From NCBI GenBank assembly GCA_022783865.1, contig JALFYY010000020.1:1-64000 (forward strand): DNA of 64,000 nt, in the 5' to 3' direction. This document shows positions 1 to 9,295 of the stretch, in pieces. The notes under the pieces are model-generated. The model was not told the origin of the DNA. It worked only from the letters and a program-made list of their open reading frames with translations, and ran no database searches. Each line of letters begins with the position of its first letter. The first letter of the stretch is position 1. This DNA comes from Bacteroidales bacterium. Lineage in GTDB: Bacteria > Bacteroidota > Bacteroidia > Bacteroidales > Paludibacteraceae. Made by a program: the position numbers and the translations under genes.

Positions 1-2592
1 ATCAGACAATCCTTCCTGGATTTTATGGAGAAAAAGGGACACAAGATTGTTCCTTCCGCACCCATGGTAATCAAAGACGACCCGACACTGATGTTCACCA
101 ATGCCGGCATGAACCAATTCAAAAACATCATTTTGGGTAACGACCCGATACAATATCCCCGTGTAGCCGACTCGCAAAAATGCCTGCGCGTATCGGGCAA
201 ACACAACGACCTGGAAGCCGTAGGCAACGATACCTATCACCACACCATGTTCGAAATGCTGGGCAACTGGTCGTTTGGCGACTACTTCAAAGAAGGTGCT
301 ATCGACTTTGCATGGGAATATCTGACCGAAGTGCTGCATTTGGACAAAGACCGCTTGTATGTAACCGTATTCGAAGGCTCTCCCGCCGACGGTTTGGAGC
401 GTGACAACGAAGCTGCAAGCTATTGGAAAAAACACCTTACGGAAGACCGCATCATCAACGGCAATCACCACGACAACTTCTGGGAAATGGGTGATACAGG
501 ACCTTGCGGACCTTGCTCGGAAATACATATCGACTTGCGCGATGAGGCTGAACGGCAGAAGATTTCAGGTCGCGACATGGTCAACAAAGACCACCCGCAA
601 GTCATCGAAATCTGGAACATCGTATTCATGCAATACTATAAGAAAGCCGACGGCACATTGGAGACCCTTCCGAAGAAAGTGATTGACACCGGTATGGGCT
701 TCGAGCGTTTGTGCATGGCACTTCAGGGCAAACAATCGAACTACGATACCGATGTATTCCAACCTATGCTCCACAAGATTGCCGAAGTGTGCAGCAGCAA
801 CAATTTGCAAGTGGCATACGGCAAAAACGACAAGATGGATGTGGCTATGCGCGTGATTGCCGACCACATACGTACTATCAGTTTTGCCATCACCGACGGA
901 CAGTTGCCCGGCAATGCCAAAGCCGGTTATGTGATTCGCCGTATCTTGCGCCGTGCCGTGCGTTACGGCTATACTTTCCTTGGTCAGAAAGAAGCTTTCC
1001 TCTATAAATTGGTACCACAACTCATCGACGATATGGGCGAAGCTTATCCCGAACTGAAAGCACAGCAAACACTTATCGAGAAAGTGATAAAAGAGGAGGA
1101 AGAAGCTTTCTTGCGCACATTGGACAAAGGTATCTCGCTGCTCGACAAACTGATGAAACAAGCCCAAAGCAAAGTGGTTTCAGGCAAAGACACTTTCACC
1201 CTCTACGACACTTACGGATTCCCGCTAGACCTTACGGAACTCATCTTGCGGGAAAACGGTTTCAGTTGCAACGAAGAGGAGTTTGCCGCTGAAATGCAGC
1301 AACAGAAAGAACGTGCCCGCAATGCCGCCAAGAGTGAATTGGGCGACTGGGTGGAACTCAAAGAAGGCGAAACCGAGTTCCTGGGTTACGATGAGACCGA
1401 ATGCGAGACCGAAATATTGCGCTATCGTTTAGTGAAACAAAAGAACAAAGAGTTCTATCAGATTGTTCTTTCGAAAACGCCTTTCTACGCTGAAATGGGC
1501 GGACAGGTAGGTGACAGCGGATGGTTAGGCGATATTGCTATTGTTGACACCAAGCGTGAGAACAATCTGGCAGTACATATTGCCAACAGTTTACCGTCAG
1601 ACATCGAGAGCAAACTCGTGGCACGCATCGATACAGAACGCCGTCAAGCCATCGCTTGCAACCACACCGCTACCCACTTGCTCCACTTGGCATTGCGCAC
1701 CGTACTCGGTTCGCACGTTGAGCAAAAAGGTTCGTTGGTAACTCCCGAAAGTCTGCGTTTCGACTTCAGCCATTTCCAGAAAGTGACCCAAGAAGAATTG
1801 CGTGAAGTAGAGCGTTTGGCTAACCGTTATATCCGTCAGAACTCGCCATTGGAAGAGAGCCGCCATACACCTATCGCACAAGCCAAAGCCATGGGCGCCA
1901 TGGCTTTGTTCGGCGAGAAATACGGCGACGATGTGCGTGTTATCAAATACGGTGCCTCTTGCGAACTTTGCGGTGGTACGCATGTGCAATCCACCGGTCA
2001 GATTGGCAGTGTCCGCATTCTGATGGAAACCAGTGTGGCTGCCGGGGTACGCCGTATCGAAGCCATTACCGCAGGAGCTGTAGATGAGCTTTATTACAAA
2101 CAGCAGGATATGATTCAAGACTTGCGCAGTCTGTTCAACAATGCTCCCGATTTGGGTGTAGCCATTCAGAAAGCCATTGACGAAAACGCTACACTCAAAA
2201 AGCAAATTGAGGAATATATGGCAGAGAAAGCCTTGCAGTTCCGTGACGAACTGATTCGCCGTGCCGAAGATATCAACGGTACGAAACTGGTTCGCCTGAC
2301 AGGTGAAATCAATCCTGACATGGTGCGTAACGTATTGCCTCTCTTGCGCGGCAAATTCACCGACCAGCGTTTTGCAGTGGTGGGTGCAACCACATTCGAG
2401 GGCAAGCCTATGCTTTCCGTATTCCTCTCGCAACCGCTTATTGATGCAGGTTTGCACGCAGGCAATCTTATCAAATCTGCCGCTAAACATATTCAAGGCG
2501 GTGGTGGCGGACAAGCTTTTATGGCAACCGCCGGCGGCAAAAACGCTGCCGGACTACCCGATGCTATGGAAGAGATACTAAAGCAGCTGTAA
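1..2592 (+). CDS. alaS: Alanyl-tRNA synthetase (5' end missing)
   Basis: Charges tRNA-Ala with alanine in the cytoplasm and edits mischarged Ser/Gly. The reading frame is open from base 1, and the first codons read IRQSFLDF, which normally lies about eight residues after the start, so only a few N-terminal residues lie outside the window. The visible 863 residues match the usual 870-880. The class II catalytic core comes first ([11 protein letters not shown] near residue 95). The editing domain has the zinc-binding HTATH near residue 553 and CELCGGTH near 657. A glycine-rich C-terminal domain ends with GGGGGQ. Nothing is missing apart from the extreme N-terminus. Confidence 0.98.
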   Translation: MRQSFLDFMEKKGHKIVPSAPMVIKDDPTLMFTNAGMNQFKNIILGNDPIQYPRVADSQKCLRVSGKHNDLEAVGNDTYHHTMFEMLGNWSFGDYFKEGAIDFAWEYLTEVLHLDKDRLYVTVFEGSPADGLERDNEAASYWKKHLTEDRIINGNHHDNFWEMGDTGPCGPCSEIHIDLRDEAERQKISGRDMVNKDHPQVIEIWNIVFMQYYKKADGTLETLPKKVIDTGMGFERLCMALQGKQSNYDTDVFQPMLHKIAEVCSSNNLQVAYGKNDKMDVAMRVIADHIRTISFAITDGQLPGNAKAGYVIRRILRRAVRYGYTFLGQKEAFLYKLVPQLIDDMGEAYPELKAQQTLIEKVIKEEEEAFLRTLDKGISLLDKLMKQAQSKVVSGKDTFTLYDTYGFPLDLTELILRENGFSCNEEEFAAEMQQQKERARNAAKSELGDWVELKEGETEFLGYDETECETEILRYRLVKQKNKEFYQIVLSKTPFYAEMGGQVGDSGWLGDIAIVDTKRENNLAVHIANSLPSDIESKLVARIDTERRQAIACNHTATHLLHLALRTVLGSHVEQKGSLVTPESLRFDFSHFQKVTQEELREVERLANRYIRQNSPLEESRHTPIAQAKAMGAMALFGEKYGDDVRVIKYGASCELCGGTHVQSTGQIGSVRILMETSVAAGVRRIEAITAGAVDELYYKQQDMIQDLRSLFNNAPDLGVAIQKAIDENATLKKQIEEYMAEKALQFRDELIRRAEDINGTKLVRLTGEINPDMVRNVLPLLRGKFTDQRFAVVGATTFEGKPMLSVFLSQPLIDAGLHAGNLIKSAAKHIQGGGGGQAFMATAGGKNAAGLPDAMEEILKQL

Positions 2593-2593
2593 G

Positions 2594-2681
2594 CAATTAA
2601 TAATTAATAGTTAATATTGCATTATTGGGCAAGGAGCCGCTTGAAGGTACAATTGAGCAATTGAAGAACCAAATAATTGAA
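2594..2681. repeat. 8-bp period degenerate array
   Basis: Eleven consecutive 8-bp steps in constant phase directly after the alaS stop. They begin caattaat, aattaata, gttaatat, pass through three less similar units, and end caattgag, caattgaa, gaaccaaa, taattgaa. The first part recurs almost unchanged near 58640. Confidence 0.5.
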
Positions 2682-2719
2682 CAGTCAACCACGAGATATT
2701 AACTATATCATTAAGAGAT

Positions 2720-3292
2720 ATGACCGATTTTCTTTCTTTGGCATTACAACGCCGCAGCATACGCAAATATACAGACCGGGCTGTTGAGCAAGAAAAGATT
2801 GAGCGCATTTTGCAAGCCGCTTTGGCTTCGCCATCGAGCAAACATCTCAATCCGTGGGAGTTTGTGGTGGTGACCGACCACGAAGTACTTTCCAAAATGG
2901 CAGGCTGCCGGACCTATGGCAGTCAGATGTTGCTCCAAAGTCCGTTGGGCATTGTGGTTTGCGTAAATCAAAACGCCACCGACACATGGCAATGCGACGG
3001 TGCGATTGCCGCCATGAATATGCTGCTTGCTGCCGAAGACGAAGGTTTGGGAGCATGCTGGGTACAAGTTTACGGGCGTGAGAATACCACCCAACTGCTT
3101 GACGGAACCACCCATTCGGAGTCAGCCGAAAGCTTGATCCGCCACTTAACAGATATACCCGAAACATCATCAGTACTCTGCATTATATCAATCGGTTACA
3201 AAGCCGAAGAGAAGAAGTCTATCAACCCAGAAAAACTACAATACGAAAAGATTCATTATGGAAAATACACCCCGCACACAGAAAACCGCTAA
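2720..3292 (+). CDS. Nitroreductase family protein
   Basis: Small FMN-dependent NAD(P)H oxidoreductase of the nitroreductase fold, 190 residues, a normal length. The N-terminal signature RRSIRKYTDRAV (residues 11-22) provides the FMN phosphate contact. SPSSKHLNPWEFVVV (37-51) and the GLGACWVQ segment (109-116) are typical of the family. The substrate cannot be read from sequence; nitro compounds, quinones or flavins are possible. Its last 35 bp overlap the start of pdxA, which implies co-transcription. No signal peptide, so cytoplasmic. Confidence 0.9.
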   Translation: MTDFLSLALQRRSIRKYTDRAVEQEKIERILQAALASPSSKHLNPWEFVVVTDHEVLSKMAGCRTYGSQMLLQSPLGIVVCVNQNATDTWQCDGAIAAMNMLLAAEDEGLGACWVQVYGRENTTQLLDGTTHSESAESLIRHLTDIPETSSVLCIISIGYKAEEKKSINPEKLQYEKIHYGKYTPHTENR

Positions 3293-4343
3293 ACCCGTTA
3301 TTGCCATCACATCGGGCGACCCGAACGGCATTGGTTACGAAATATTGCTCAAAGGATTGTTTGACCCGCATATCGTATCGATTTGCTGTCCTGTCATCTA
3401 TGGTAATCTCTCGATAGCAAAAAAGCACCTCAGTCTGCTGAGCGAAGAAATGCACAATATGCAGCTGAACCTCATCAACTCAGTAGAGCAAGCCAAAGAC
3501 GGGAAAGTGAACATCATCAATTGCTATCCTGACGATATTCCTCTCCACATCGGACATTCCACACAGGAAGGAGGCAAAGCATCGTATCTGGCATTGTCGA
3601 AGGCCTGTGCCGACCTCAAAGCAGGCAAAGTGAGCACCATCGTAACAGCTCCTATCAACAAAGAGAACATTCAGTCCGAAGATTTTCAGTATTCCGGTCA
3701 CACCGAATACCTAACTGCTCTCTTTGGCAAAGAGCACGAATCGCTGATGATGATGGTGTCCGACCAAATGCGTGTAGCGTTGGTTTGCAACCACGTTGCT
3801 ATCAGCAAAGTACCGCTTTTCATCACCGAAGCACATATCATCAAGAAACTGACGATACTCAATCAGACCCTGCAAAACGACTTCACCATCCGCAAACCGC
3901 GTATCGCCGTTTTGGCACTCAATCCGCATGCCGGCGACAATGGACTGATTGGCACAGAGGAGAAAGAAATCATCATTCCCGCATTGGAAAAAGCCAAAGA
4001 GAAAGGCATTTGGGCATTTGGTCCGTATTCTGCCGACGGCTTCTTCGGTTCGGGCAAATACAAACACTTCGATGCCGTGCTTGCCATGTATCATGACCAA
4101 GGTTTGATACCATTCAAATCGTTGGACATGAATGGAGTAAACTACACTGCTGGCTTGGATATTATCCGCACATCGCCCGATCATGGTACGGCTTACGACC
4201 TCGCCGGCAAGAATCAAGCGGATGCCACTTCGTTCCTGCACGCCCTGTATATGTCAATCGATTTGCTCAAAACCAGAGCAAGCAACCATGAGCTCCTGAA
4301 GAATCCTTTGCAGAGCAGAAATAACGATAAAACAGCTGAATAA
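3258..4343 (+). CDS. pdxA: 4-hydroxythreonine-4-phosphate dehydrogenase
   Basis: Oxidises 4-phosphohydroxy-L-threonine with NAD in the DXP-dependent route to pyridoxal 5'-phosphate. The 361-residue protein has the family start KPVIAITSGDPNGIG (12-26). The three metal-binding histidines are H148 (GHTEYL), H224 (NPHAGDNG) and H279 (YHDQG). The only ATG before the conserved domain lies inside the 3' end of the nitroreductase gene, giving a 35-bp overlap in another frame. The DUF4837 lipoprotein gene follows after 27 bp. Confidence 0.96.
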   Translation: MENTPRTQKTAKPVIAITSGDPNGIGYEILLKGLFDPHIVSICCPVIYGNLSIAKKHLSLLSEEMHNMQLNLINSVEQAKDGKVNIINCYPDDIPLHIGHSTQEGGKASYLALSKACADLKAGKVSTIVTAPINKENIQSEDFQYSGHTEYLTALFGKEHESLMMMVSDQMRVALVCNHVAISKVPLFITEAHIIKKLTILNQTLQNDFTIRKPRIAVLALNPHAGDNGLIGTEEKEIIIPALEKAKEKGIWAFGPYSADGFFGSGKYKHFDAVLAMYHDQGLIPFKSLDMNGVNYTAGLDIIRTSPDHGTAYDLAGKNQADATSFLHALYMSIDLLKTRASNHELLKNPLQSRNNDKTAE

Positions 4344-4370
4344 TCACACCATAAAACCATCTGCCTTATT

Positions 4371-5411
4371 ATGAGAAACACCTTATTATGTATCTGCCTT
4401 GCTGCCCTTGGTCTCACCGGCTGCAAAAATACCGGTCGCACACTTACGAGCGCCACCGGCAGTATCTACGAAGTCCTTATCGTTGTCAACAACTCCGAAT
4501 GGGAAAGCGAGATAGGCGACAGCATTCGCAAATATATGGAAGCCGATATGCCTTGTATGCCACAGATGGAACCTATGTTCAAGATTTCGCAGATTGCGCC
4601 CGCACTTTTCGATGACCTGTTCAAGCCCGCACGCAACCTGCTCATCATTGATATCAACCCAGAGAAATATACGCAGAACAAAATCACCTATGCGCAAGAT
4701 TACTACTCTACTCCACAAGCGGTTTGCCGTATTCAGAGCCCGAGTGCCGAAGAACTTGCCACTATGATAGGCGATTATAGCCAAGCAGCACAAAAGTATT
4801 TCATCAAGCAAGAACTGAACCGGCAAGGCAAATTCTATCAGTCATTCAGCAACAAAGAAGCCCGCAAAGCATTGAACAAACGCTTTGGTTGCGACATGCT
4901 TATTCCAAGTGATTATCAACTCATTATGGACACCACCGATTTCCTGTGGGCGGTGAACGACAATGGCAGTATGCGCCGCGATGTAGTGGTATATTCTTAT
5001 CCTTATACCGATCCTAACACTTTCACCTACAACTATCTGCTCCATAAGCGTGACTCCGTAATGCACCGATATATACAAGGCAGCATAGAAGGCACCTATG
5101 CAGGAACAGAATACAAACAGATTCCGCCTGTCTTTTCGCCGATTGCCGTGCAAAAAAATGCCTATGCAGCAGAAATACGCGGTTTGTGGAAAATGTACGG
5201 TGGCATGTCGATGGGCGGTCCGTTTGTGCAACACACCCGTTTGGACGAAATCAACCAACGTGTCATCACGGCGGAAGTATTTCTTTTCGCTCCAGGACAA
5301 CGCAAACGCAATGCACTCCGGCAGGCTGAAGCCATCCTCTATACTCTCCAATTACCTCAGGAAATCAATGCTATGGACGAGATTGTAGTGGTAGCTCCGG
5401 CAAAAGAATAA
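4371..5411 (+). CDS. DUF4837 family lipoprotein
   Basis: Predicted lipoprotein of 346 residues. The signal peptide ends in the lipobox LTGC, with Cys18 as the lipid-modified residue. The rest resembles the DUF4837 family, which I know only from Bacteroidota and which has no established function. Features include a VYEVLIVVNN-like first strand (residues 33-41), a DFLWAVNDNGSMRRDVVVYSY stretch split around residues 187-206, and a C-terminal GLWKMYGGMSMGGPFV motif. It follows pdxA closely and probably shares its transcript. Family identity is confident; function is unknown. Confidence 0.85.
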   Translation: MRNTLLCICLAALGLTGCKNTGRTLTSATGSIYEVLIVVNNSEWESEIGDSIRKYMEADMPCMPQMEPMFKISQIAPALFDDLFKPARNLLIIDINPEKYTQNKITYAQDYYSTPQAVCRIQSPSAEELATMIGDYSQAAQKYFIKQELNRQGKFYQSFSNKEARKALNKRFGCDMLIPSDYQLIMDTTDFLWAVNDNGSMRRDVVVYSYPYTDPNTFTYNYLLHKRDSVMHRYIQGSIEGTYAGTEYKQIPPVFSPIAVQKNAYAAEIRGLWKMYGGMSMGGPFVQHTRLDEINQRVITAEVFLFAPGQRKRNALRQAEAILYTLQLPQEINAMDEIVVVAPAKE

Positions 5412-5435
5412 CGATTTTCTCTTTGTGCAATTATT

Positions 5436-5612
5436 ATGTTCCGCCGCACCCGTTCAGTCAAAAGATGCGACATGTGCTCTGTACGCGAACATAGAAGTAC
5501 TAATCCTTTACGCAAACTCCGAAAGGAAATGCAAAAAGGATGGAACAAGCAAGCAGAAACAGAGCATTTGGAAGATATAGAAAAAATACGTAATTTTGCA
5601 CCTATAAAATAA
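5436..5612 (+). CDS. Possible small basic protein (58 aa)
   Basis: An ATG-initiated frame of 58 codons between the DUF4837 gene and the acyl-CoA synthetase gene. The product is very basic at the start (MFRRTRSVKRCDMC, with a CxxC pair reading CDMC) and acidic later (EHLEDIEKIR). I do not recognise a family and see no clear ribosome-binding site. Its last 22 bp contain the TAATTTTG promoter element of the next gene, which argues against a strongly conserved protein. It could be chance. Confidence 0.3.
   Translation: MFRRTRSVKRCDMCSVREHRSTNPLRKLRKEMQKGWNKQAETEHLEDIEKIRNFAPIK
5591..5598 (+). promoter_or_regulatory. Bacteroidota-type -7 element for the acyl-CoA synthetase gene
   Basis: TAATTTTG 31 bp before the ATG at 5629, matching the group consensus TAnnTTTG. 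Confidence 0.6.
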
Positions 5613-5628
5613 CTACTACTAAGATATA

Positions 5629-7269
5629 ATGACAAAGCACTTATTTTCTTATTTCAACGAAATCTTCCCTGCTTATTGGGAACAATCGGCATTGGAAGAT
5701 TACAAAGGTACTGTATCTTATACTTATGGAGAGATGGCAGAACAAGCAGCACGCATTGGTGTAATGTGTGAAGCAATGGGGATAAAACCGGGAGATAAAG
5801 TTGCTATCTGTGGACGCAATTCGAGCAATTGGGCTGTCGCTTATTTGGGAATAACGCTCTATGGCGGTGTCATCGTTTCTATCTTGCAGGATTTTTCGGG
5901 CAAAGACATACAACAATTGGTAAATCACTCCGATGCAACCTTGTTCTTTGTCGGACCATATATGCAGAAAGTGCTCGATATGACCACAATGCCTAACCTC
6001 AAAGCTGCTATATCACTCACCGATTTCTCGCTCATTTATGCGCCTGAACAAGAAAAAACAACAGCTCAATTGGCAAGGGTTGATACTCTCTTTGCCGAGA
6101 AATATCCGAACGGATTCGGCAAAGACGATATTCACTATCGCACCGATAATATCGACGATTTGATGCTCATCAACTATACTTCCGGCTCCACAGGTTCGCC
6201 CAAAGGCGTAATGCTCACCTATCGCAGTTTGAGCAACAATGTAGCCAATGCGATTCATGTTCTGCCCAACAAGCCGGGAGAAAAAATAGTGTCCATGTTG
6301 CCATTGGCACACATGTACGGACAATTAGGAGAGTTCTTGTATCAGATAGCTACCGGCTGTCATGTATATTTCCTTACCAAATCCCCTACTCCGACCATTC
6401 TGCTCAAAGCCATGCAAGATGTGCATCCTTATATAGTGATTACGGTGCCGTTGGTAATCGAGAAAATCTATAAAAGCAAGATTTATCCGGTCATTTCCAA
6501 ATCGTTCTTCCGCAAAATGTGGAACAAACCCATTATAGGCAAATTCATACATAATAAAATCAGAAAAAGTCTGCTGAAAGCCTTCGGTGGCAATGTCCGC
6601 TATTTCCTGTTGGGCGGTGCAGCACTCAATCCGGATGTCGAAAAGTGCCTGATGGATATACATTTTCCCATCAGTATCGGTTATGGTATGACCGAATGCG
6701 GTCCTCTCATCAGCGGGCGTTCTTGCGAGACATTCGTCTATCGCTCCGGGGGACAGGTCCTGCCTGGTATGGAAGCCATGATTGACGACCCCAATCCTGA
6801 AACAGGAGTCGGTGAAATCATGGTACGGGGCGAAAACACAATGATAGGCTACTACAAAAACGAAGAAGCCACCAAAGCTATCTTCACCGAAGACGGATGG
6901 ATGCATACCGGTGACCTTGGTTATATCGACAACGATAAAAACATCTTCATCAAGGGGCGCAACAAAACCATGATTCTTGGTGCATCCGGACAGAACATCT
7001 ATCCCGAAGAAATTGAAGACAAACTCAATAACCAGCAAGGCGTTATCGAATCGGTAGTGGTAGAACGCGAAGGCAAACTCATCGGTTTGGTATTCCCCGA
7101 CGGCAATGCAGAAACCGAGGAACGCAGTCTGACCGACATCATGAAGGAGAATCTCGAAAAGCTCAACAAACTCTTGCCACGCTATAGCCAACTGAGCAAA
7201 ATCGAGATAGTGAAGAAAGAGTTTGAAAAAACGCCAAAGAAGAGCATCAAGCGATTCTTGTACAAATAA
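5629..7269 (+). CDS. AMP-dependent long-chain acyl-CoA synthetase
   Basis: Adenylates a fatty acid and transfers it to CoA. The 546-residue protein is shorter than E. coli FadD but normal for Bacteroidota members. The ATP-binding P-loop YTSGSTGSPKG is at residues 183-193, GYGMTECGPLIS near 355-366, and the hinge YTGDLG-like motif HTGDLGYID near 425. The C-terminal lysine region (KTPKKSIKRF) is intact. It has its own promoter at 5591 and a strong terminator at 7293, so it looks monocistronic. Chain-length preference cannot be read. Confidence 0.9.
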   Translation: MTKHLFSYFNEIFPAYWEQSALEDYKGTVSYTYGEMAEQAARIGVMCEAMGIKPGDKVAICGRNSSNWAVAYLGITLYGGVIVSILQDFSGKDIQQLVNHSDATLFFVGPYMQKVLDMTTMPNLKAAISLTDFSLIYAPEQEKTTAQLARVDTLFAEKYPNGFGKDDIHYRTDNIDDLMLINYTSGSTGSPKGVMLTYRSLSNNVANAIHVLPNKPGEKIVSMLPLAHMYGQLGEFLYQIATGCHVYFLTKSPTPTILLKAMQDVHPYIVITVPLVIEKIYKSKIYPVISKSFFRKMWNKPIIGKFIHNKIRKSLLKAFGGNVRYFLLGGAALNPDVEKCLMDIHFPISIGYGMTECGPLISGRSCETFVYRSGGQVLPGMEAMIDDPNPETGVGEIMVRGENTMIGYYKNEEATKAIFTEDGWMHTGDLGYIDNDKNIFIKGRNKTMILGASGQNIYPEEIEDKLNNQQGVIESVVVEREGKLIGLVFPDGNAETEERSLTDIMKENLEKLNKLLPRYSQLSKIEIVKKEFEKTPKKSIKRFLYK

Positions 7270-7292
7270 TTAACGCCTTTGTGTATCGTCAA

Positions 7293-7335
7293 ACAAGCCT
7301 GCTTTTCTCCTATAAGGAAAGCAGGCTTGTTTTTT
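7293..7335 (+). terminator. Intrinsic terminator after the acyl-CoA synthetase gene
   Basis: A 15-bp stem (7293-7307 with 7316-7330, one G-T pair) and 8-nt loop followed by six T. The T run touches the sigma-54-like promoter that starts at 7335. Confidence 0.9.
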
Positions 7336-7350
7336 GGCACAGCTTTTGCA
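7335..7350 (+). promoter_or_regulatory. Sigma-54 (-24/-12) type promoter
   Basis: TGGCAC-AGCTT-TTGCA, an exact fit to the RpoN consensus TGGCAC-N5-TTGCW with 10 bp between the GG and GC dinucleotides. The predicted start near 7361 leaves a leader of about 20-25 nt before the DUF4139 gene. No activator site was recognised. Confidence 0.7.
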
Positions 7351-7385
7351 CTACACATTTTATACGAACCAAAATCACAATGATT

Positions 7386-8993
7386 ATGAAGAAAAGTATC
7401 ATTCTAACTCTTTGTGCCACTGCGTTTTCCGCTTTCACTATGGCACATACCGTCAAAGCAGATCTCACTGACGCTGTTGTTTTCCTCAATGGTGCCGAAC
7501 TTCACCACAATGCCACCATCAGTATTCAACCAGGCGACAACGATATCACCCTTACCCATCTCAGCCCGATGCTCGACCTCAACAGTCTGCAGATAGCATT
7601 GGGTACTACCGGCGTTGTACTTTCCAACTACGAGTTTGCGGTTGACCACTCAGCTGCCAAACAATACTCACCTATCGCTCTGCAACTGAAAGATTCCATC
7701 GATTATTATACCGACTGTCTCTGTCGCAATGCCAACGAGCAACAAGCAATCAAGGATATGCAAACGCTACTTCAGGAAGGTATCAAACAGAGCCTCAGTG
7801 TTGACAAACAACGCATCTCCAATGCAAACATCGATAGTCAACTTAAATATTATCAACAACAACATTTGCTGCTTGCTGAACAGCTTCTTAGCCTTGAGAA
7901 ACAGCAAAACATTGCCAACCGTAAACTCGAAGAGTTCAACAAACAATTTGCCCAAGAAGAACAAGCCAATCAAACAATGGGTACACTCCGTCTCAAACTC
8001 AACGCATCTAAAGCACAAACACTGCCTATTGCCATCCGCTATTTCACCCAAGGAGCTTATTGGCGCATGTCGTATGATATGAATATCACTGCCCCTACAG
8101 CACCTATCCTCCTCACCTCCAAAGCCAATGTGATACAACGCACTGGTCTCACTTGGGAGAATGTACATCTCATCCTTTCTACCGGTCGCCCTTCGCACAA
8201 TAATACGCTGCCCGAGTTTGATACATGGTTTCTCCGTGAACAAACGTATGGTTATGCTGCCAAAAGAGGAATGTTTGCACTCAATGCTGTGGCAACTGCT
8301 GCACCTGTTCAATATGATTTCTTGGAAGAAGAAGCCGGTGATGCCACCATTGAATCCTATGTCACCCAAACCGAAGAGCAACTTTCAAAGGAATACATTA
8401 TTGACCTGCCTTATACCATCTATGGCAATGGCAAAGAACAGATTATAGCCTTGGGCGTACAGCAAATACAGGATGTGACATACGGGTACTATACTGCTCC
8501 TAAACTCAGTTCCGAAGCTTATTTCACAGCGCAAATCAACAACTTGCAGCAACTCAATCTAATGAGCGGCACTGCGCACATTACGTACAACGGCACTTTC
8601 TACGGCGATACCCGTATCAATCCCAATACCACTGCCGACAGCCTCTTGCTCACTTTGGGAACTGACCCCGAGATAGCCGTCAAACGTGAACTCATCAGTG
8701 ACTATAAGGCGACCAAAACCATTGGTTCTACCACCACTAAAACAATAGCATACCGCATCACAATACGCAACAACAAACGCCAAGCCACTGACATACGTTG
8801 GCAAGAACCTTATCCCGTTTCTGGAAATAAGAGCATTATTGTGGAACTGACCGACCGCACCACACAAGCTGCTTTCAACGACACAGAACGCGGCATTCTC
8901 ACCTACGAATGCACACTCCAACCGGGAGAAAGCAGAGAATTTGTAGTGGAATACAAGGTAAAATATCCCAAAAACATGCGGATTAACCTATAA
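7386..8993 (+). CDS. Secreted DUF4139/DUF4140 protein
   Basis: Exported protein of about 535 residues with the signal peptide MKKSIILTLCATAFSAFTMA. The first mature domain (VKADLTDAVVFLNGAELHHNA onward, split here at residue 23) fits DUF4140. A glutamine-rich helical stretch near 130-220 probably forms a coiled coil. The C-terminal half fits DUF4139 (YFTQGAYWRMSYDMNI; C-terminal PGESREFVVEYKVKYP). The family includes fungal MuiA-like proteins; its function is unknown. The frame stays open upstream through the terminator, so I chose the ATG at 7386 (7380 is the alternative) because it gives a proper signal peptide and lies after the sigma-54-like promoter. Confidence 0.85.
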   Translation: MKKSIILTLCATAFSAFTMAHTVKADLTDAVVFLNGAELHHNATISIQPGDNDITLTHLSPMLDLNSLQIALGTTGVVLSNYEFAVDHSAAKQYSPIALQLKDSIDYYTDCLCRNANEQQAIKDMQTLLQEGIKQSLSVDKQRISNANIDSQLKYYQQQHLLLAEQLLSLEKQQNIANRKLEEFNKQFAQEEQANQTMGTLRLKLNASKAQTLPIAIRYFTQGAYWRMSYDMNITAPTAPILLTSKANVIQRTGLTWENVHLILSTGRPSHNNTLPEFDTWFLREQTYGYAAKRGMFALNAVATAAPVQYDFLEEEAGDATIESYVTQTEEQLSKEYIIDLPYTIYGNGKEQIIALGVQQIQDVTYGYYTAPKLSSEAYFTAQINNLQQLNLMSGTAHITYNGTFYGDTRINPNTTADSLLLTLGTDPEIAVKRELISDYKATKTIGSTTTKTIAYRITIRNNKRQATDIRWQEPYPVSGNKSIIVELTDRTTQAAFNDTERGILTYECTLQPGESREFVVEYKVKYPKNMRINL

Positions 8994-9295
8994 AATGCTA
9001 TCCAACACTCAACTTTTCCAACTCCTGCCTGCCGAACCTAACTAGCTAACATACATTTTTTTCCTGCGACAAAGTCCGGCAGGCTTTCTCTTTGCGACAC
9101 ACTTACACACCCAAAGATTTGGGTATTTACGAAAATAGTTGTAACTTTGTCGCACTTGTTGAAACAACCCAACTTATAAAAGGCTAACATATAGAAAAAT
9201 AACTACCGGATATACATAATAATCTTGGTAATAAGTGTAACTTGCTAAGCAGAGGAAACACCGGGAACCGATATACCAACTAAATGTAAAAACCA
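8994..9295 (+). other. Intergenic region before the GH3 gene
   Basis: Holds a weak terminator-like inverted repeat (9027-9034 with 9077-9084, 42-nt loop) for the DUF4139 gene, and a promoter whose -33 TTTG is at 9118-9121 and -7 TAACTTTG at 9142-9149. The resulting leader to 9296 is about 140 nt, long for this genome. I recognise no riboswitch in it. Confidence 0.5.
9142..9149 (+). promoter_or_regulatory. Promoter -7 element for the GH3 gene
   Basis: TAACTTTG with TTTG exactly 20 bp upstream, the standard spacing for the Bacteroidota primary sigma factor. Confidence 0.65.
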
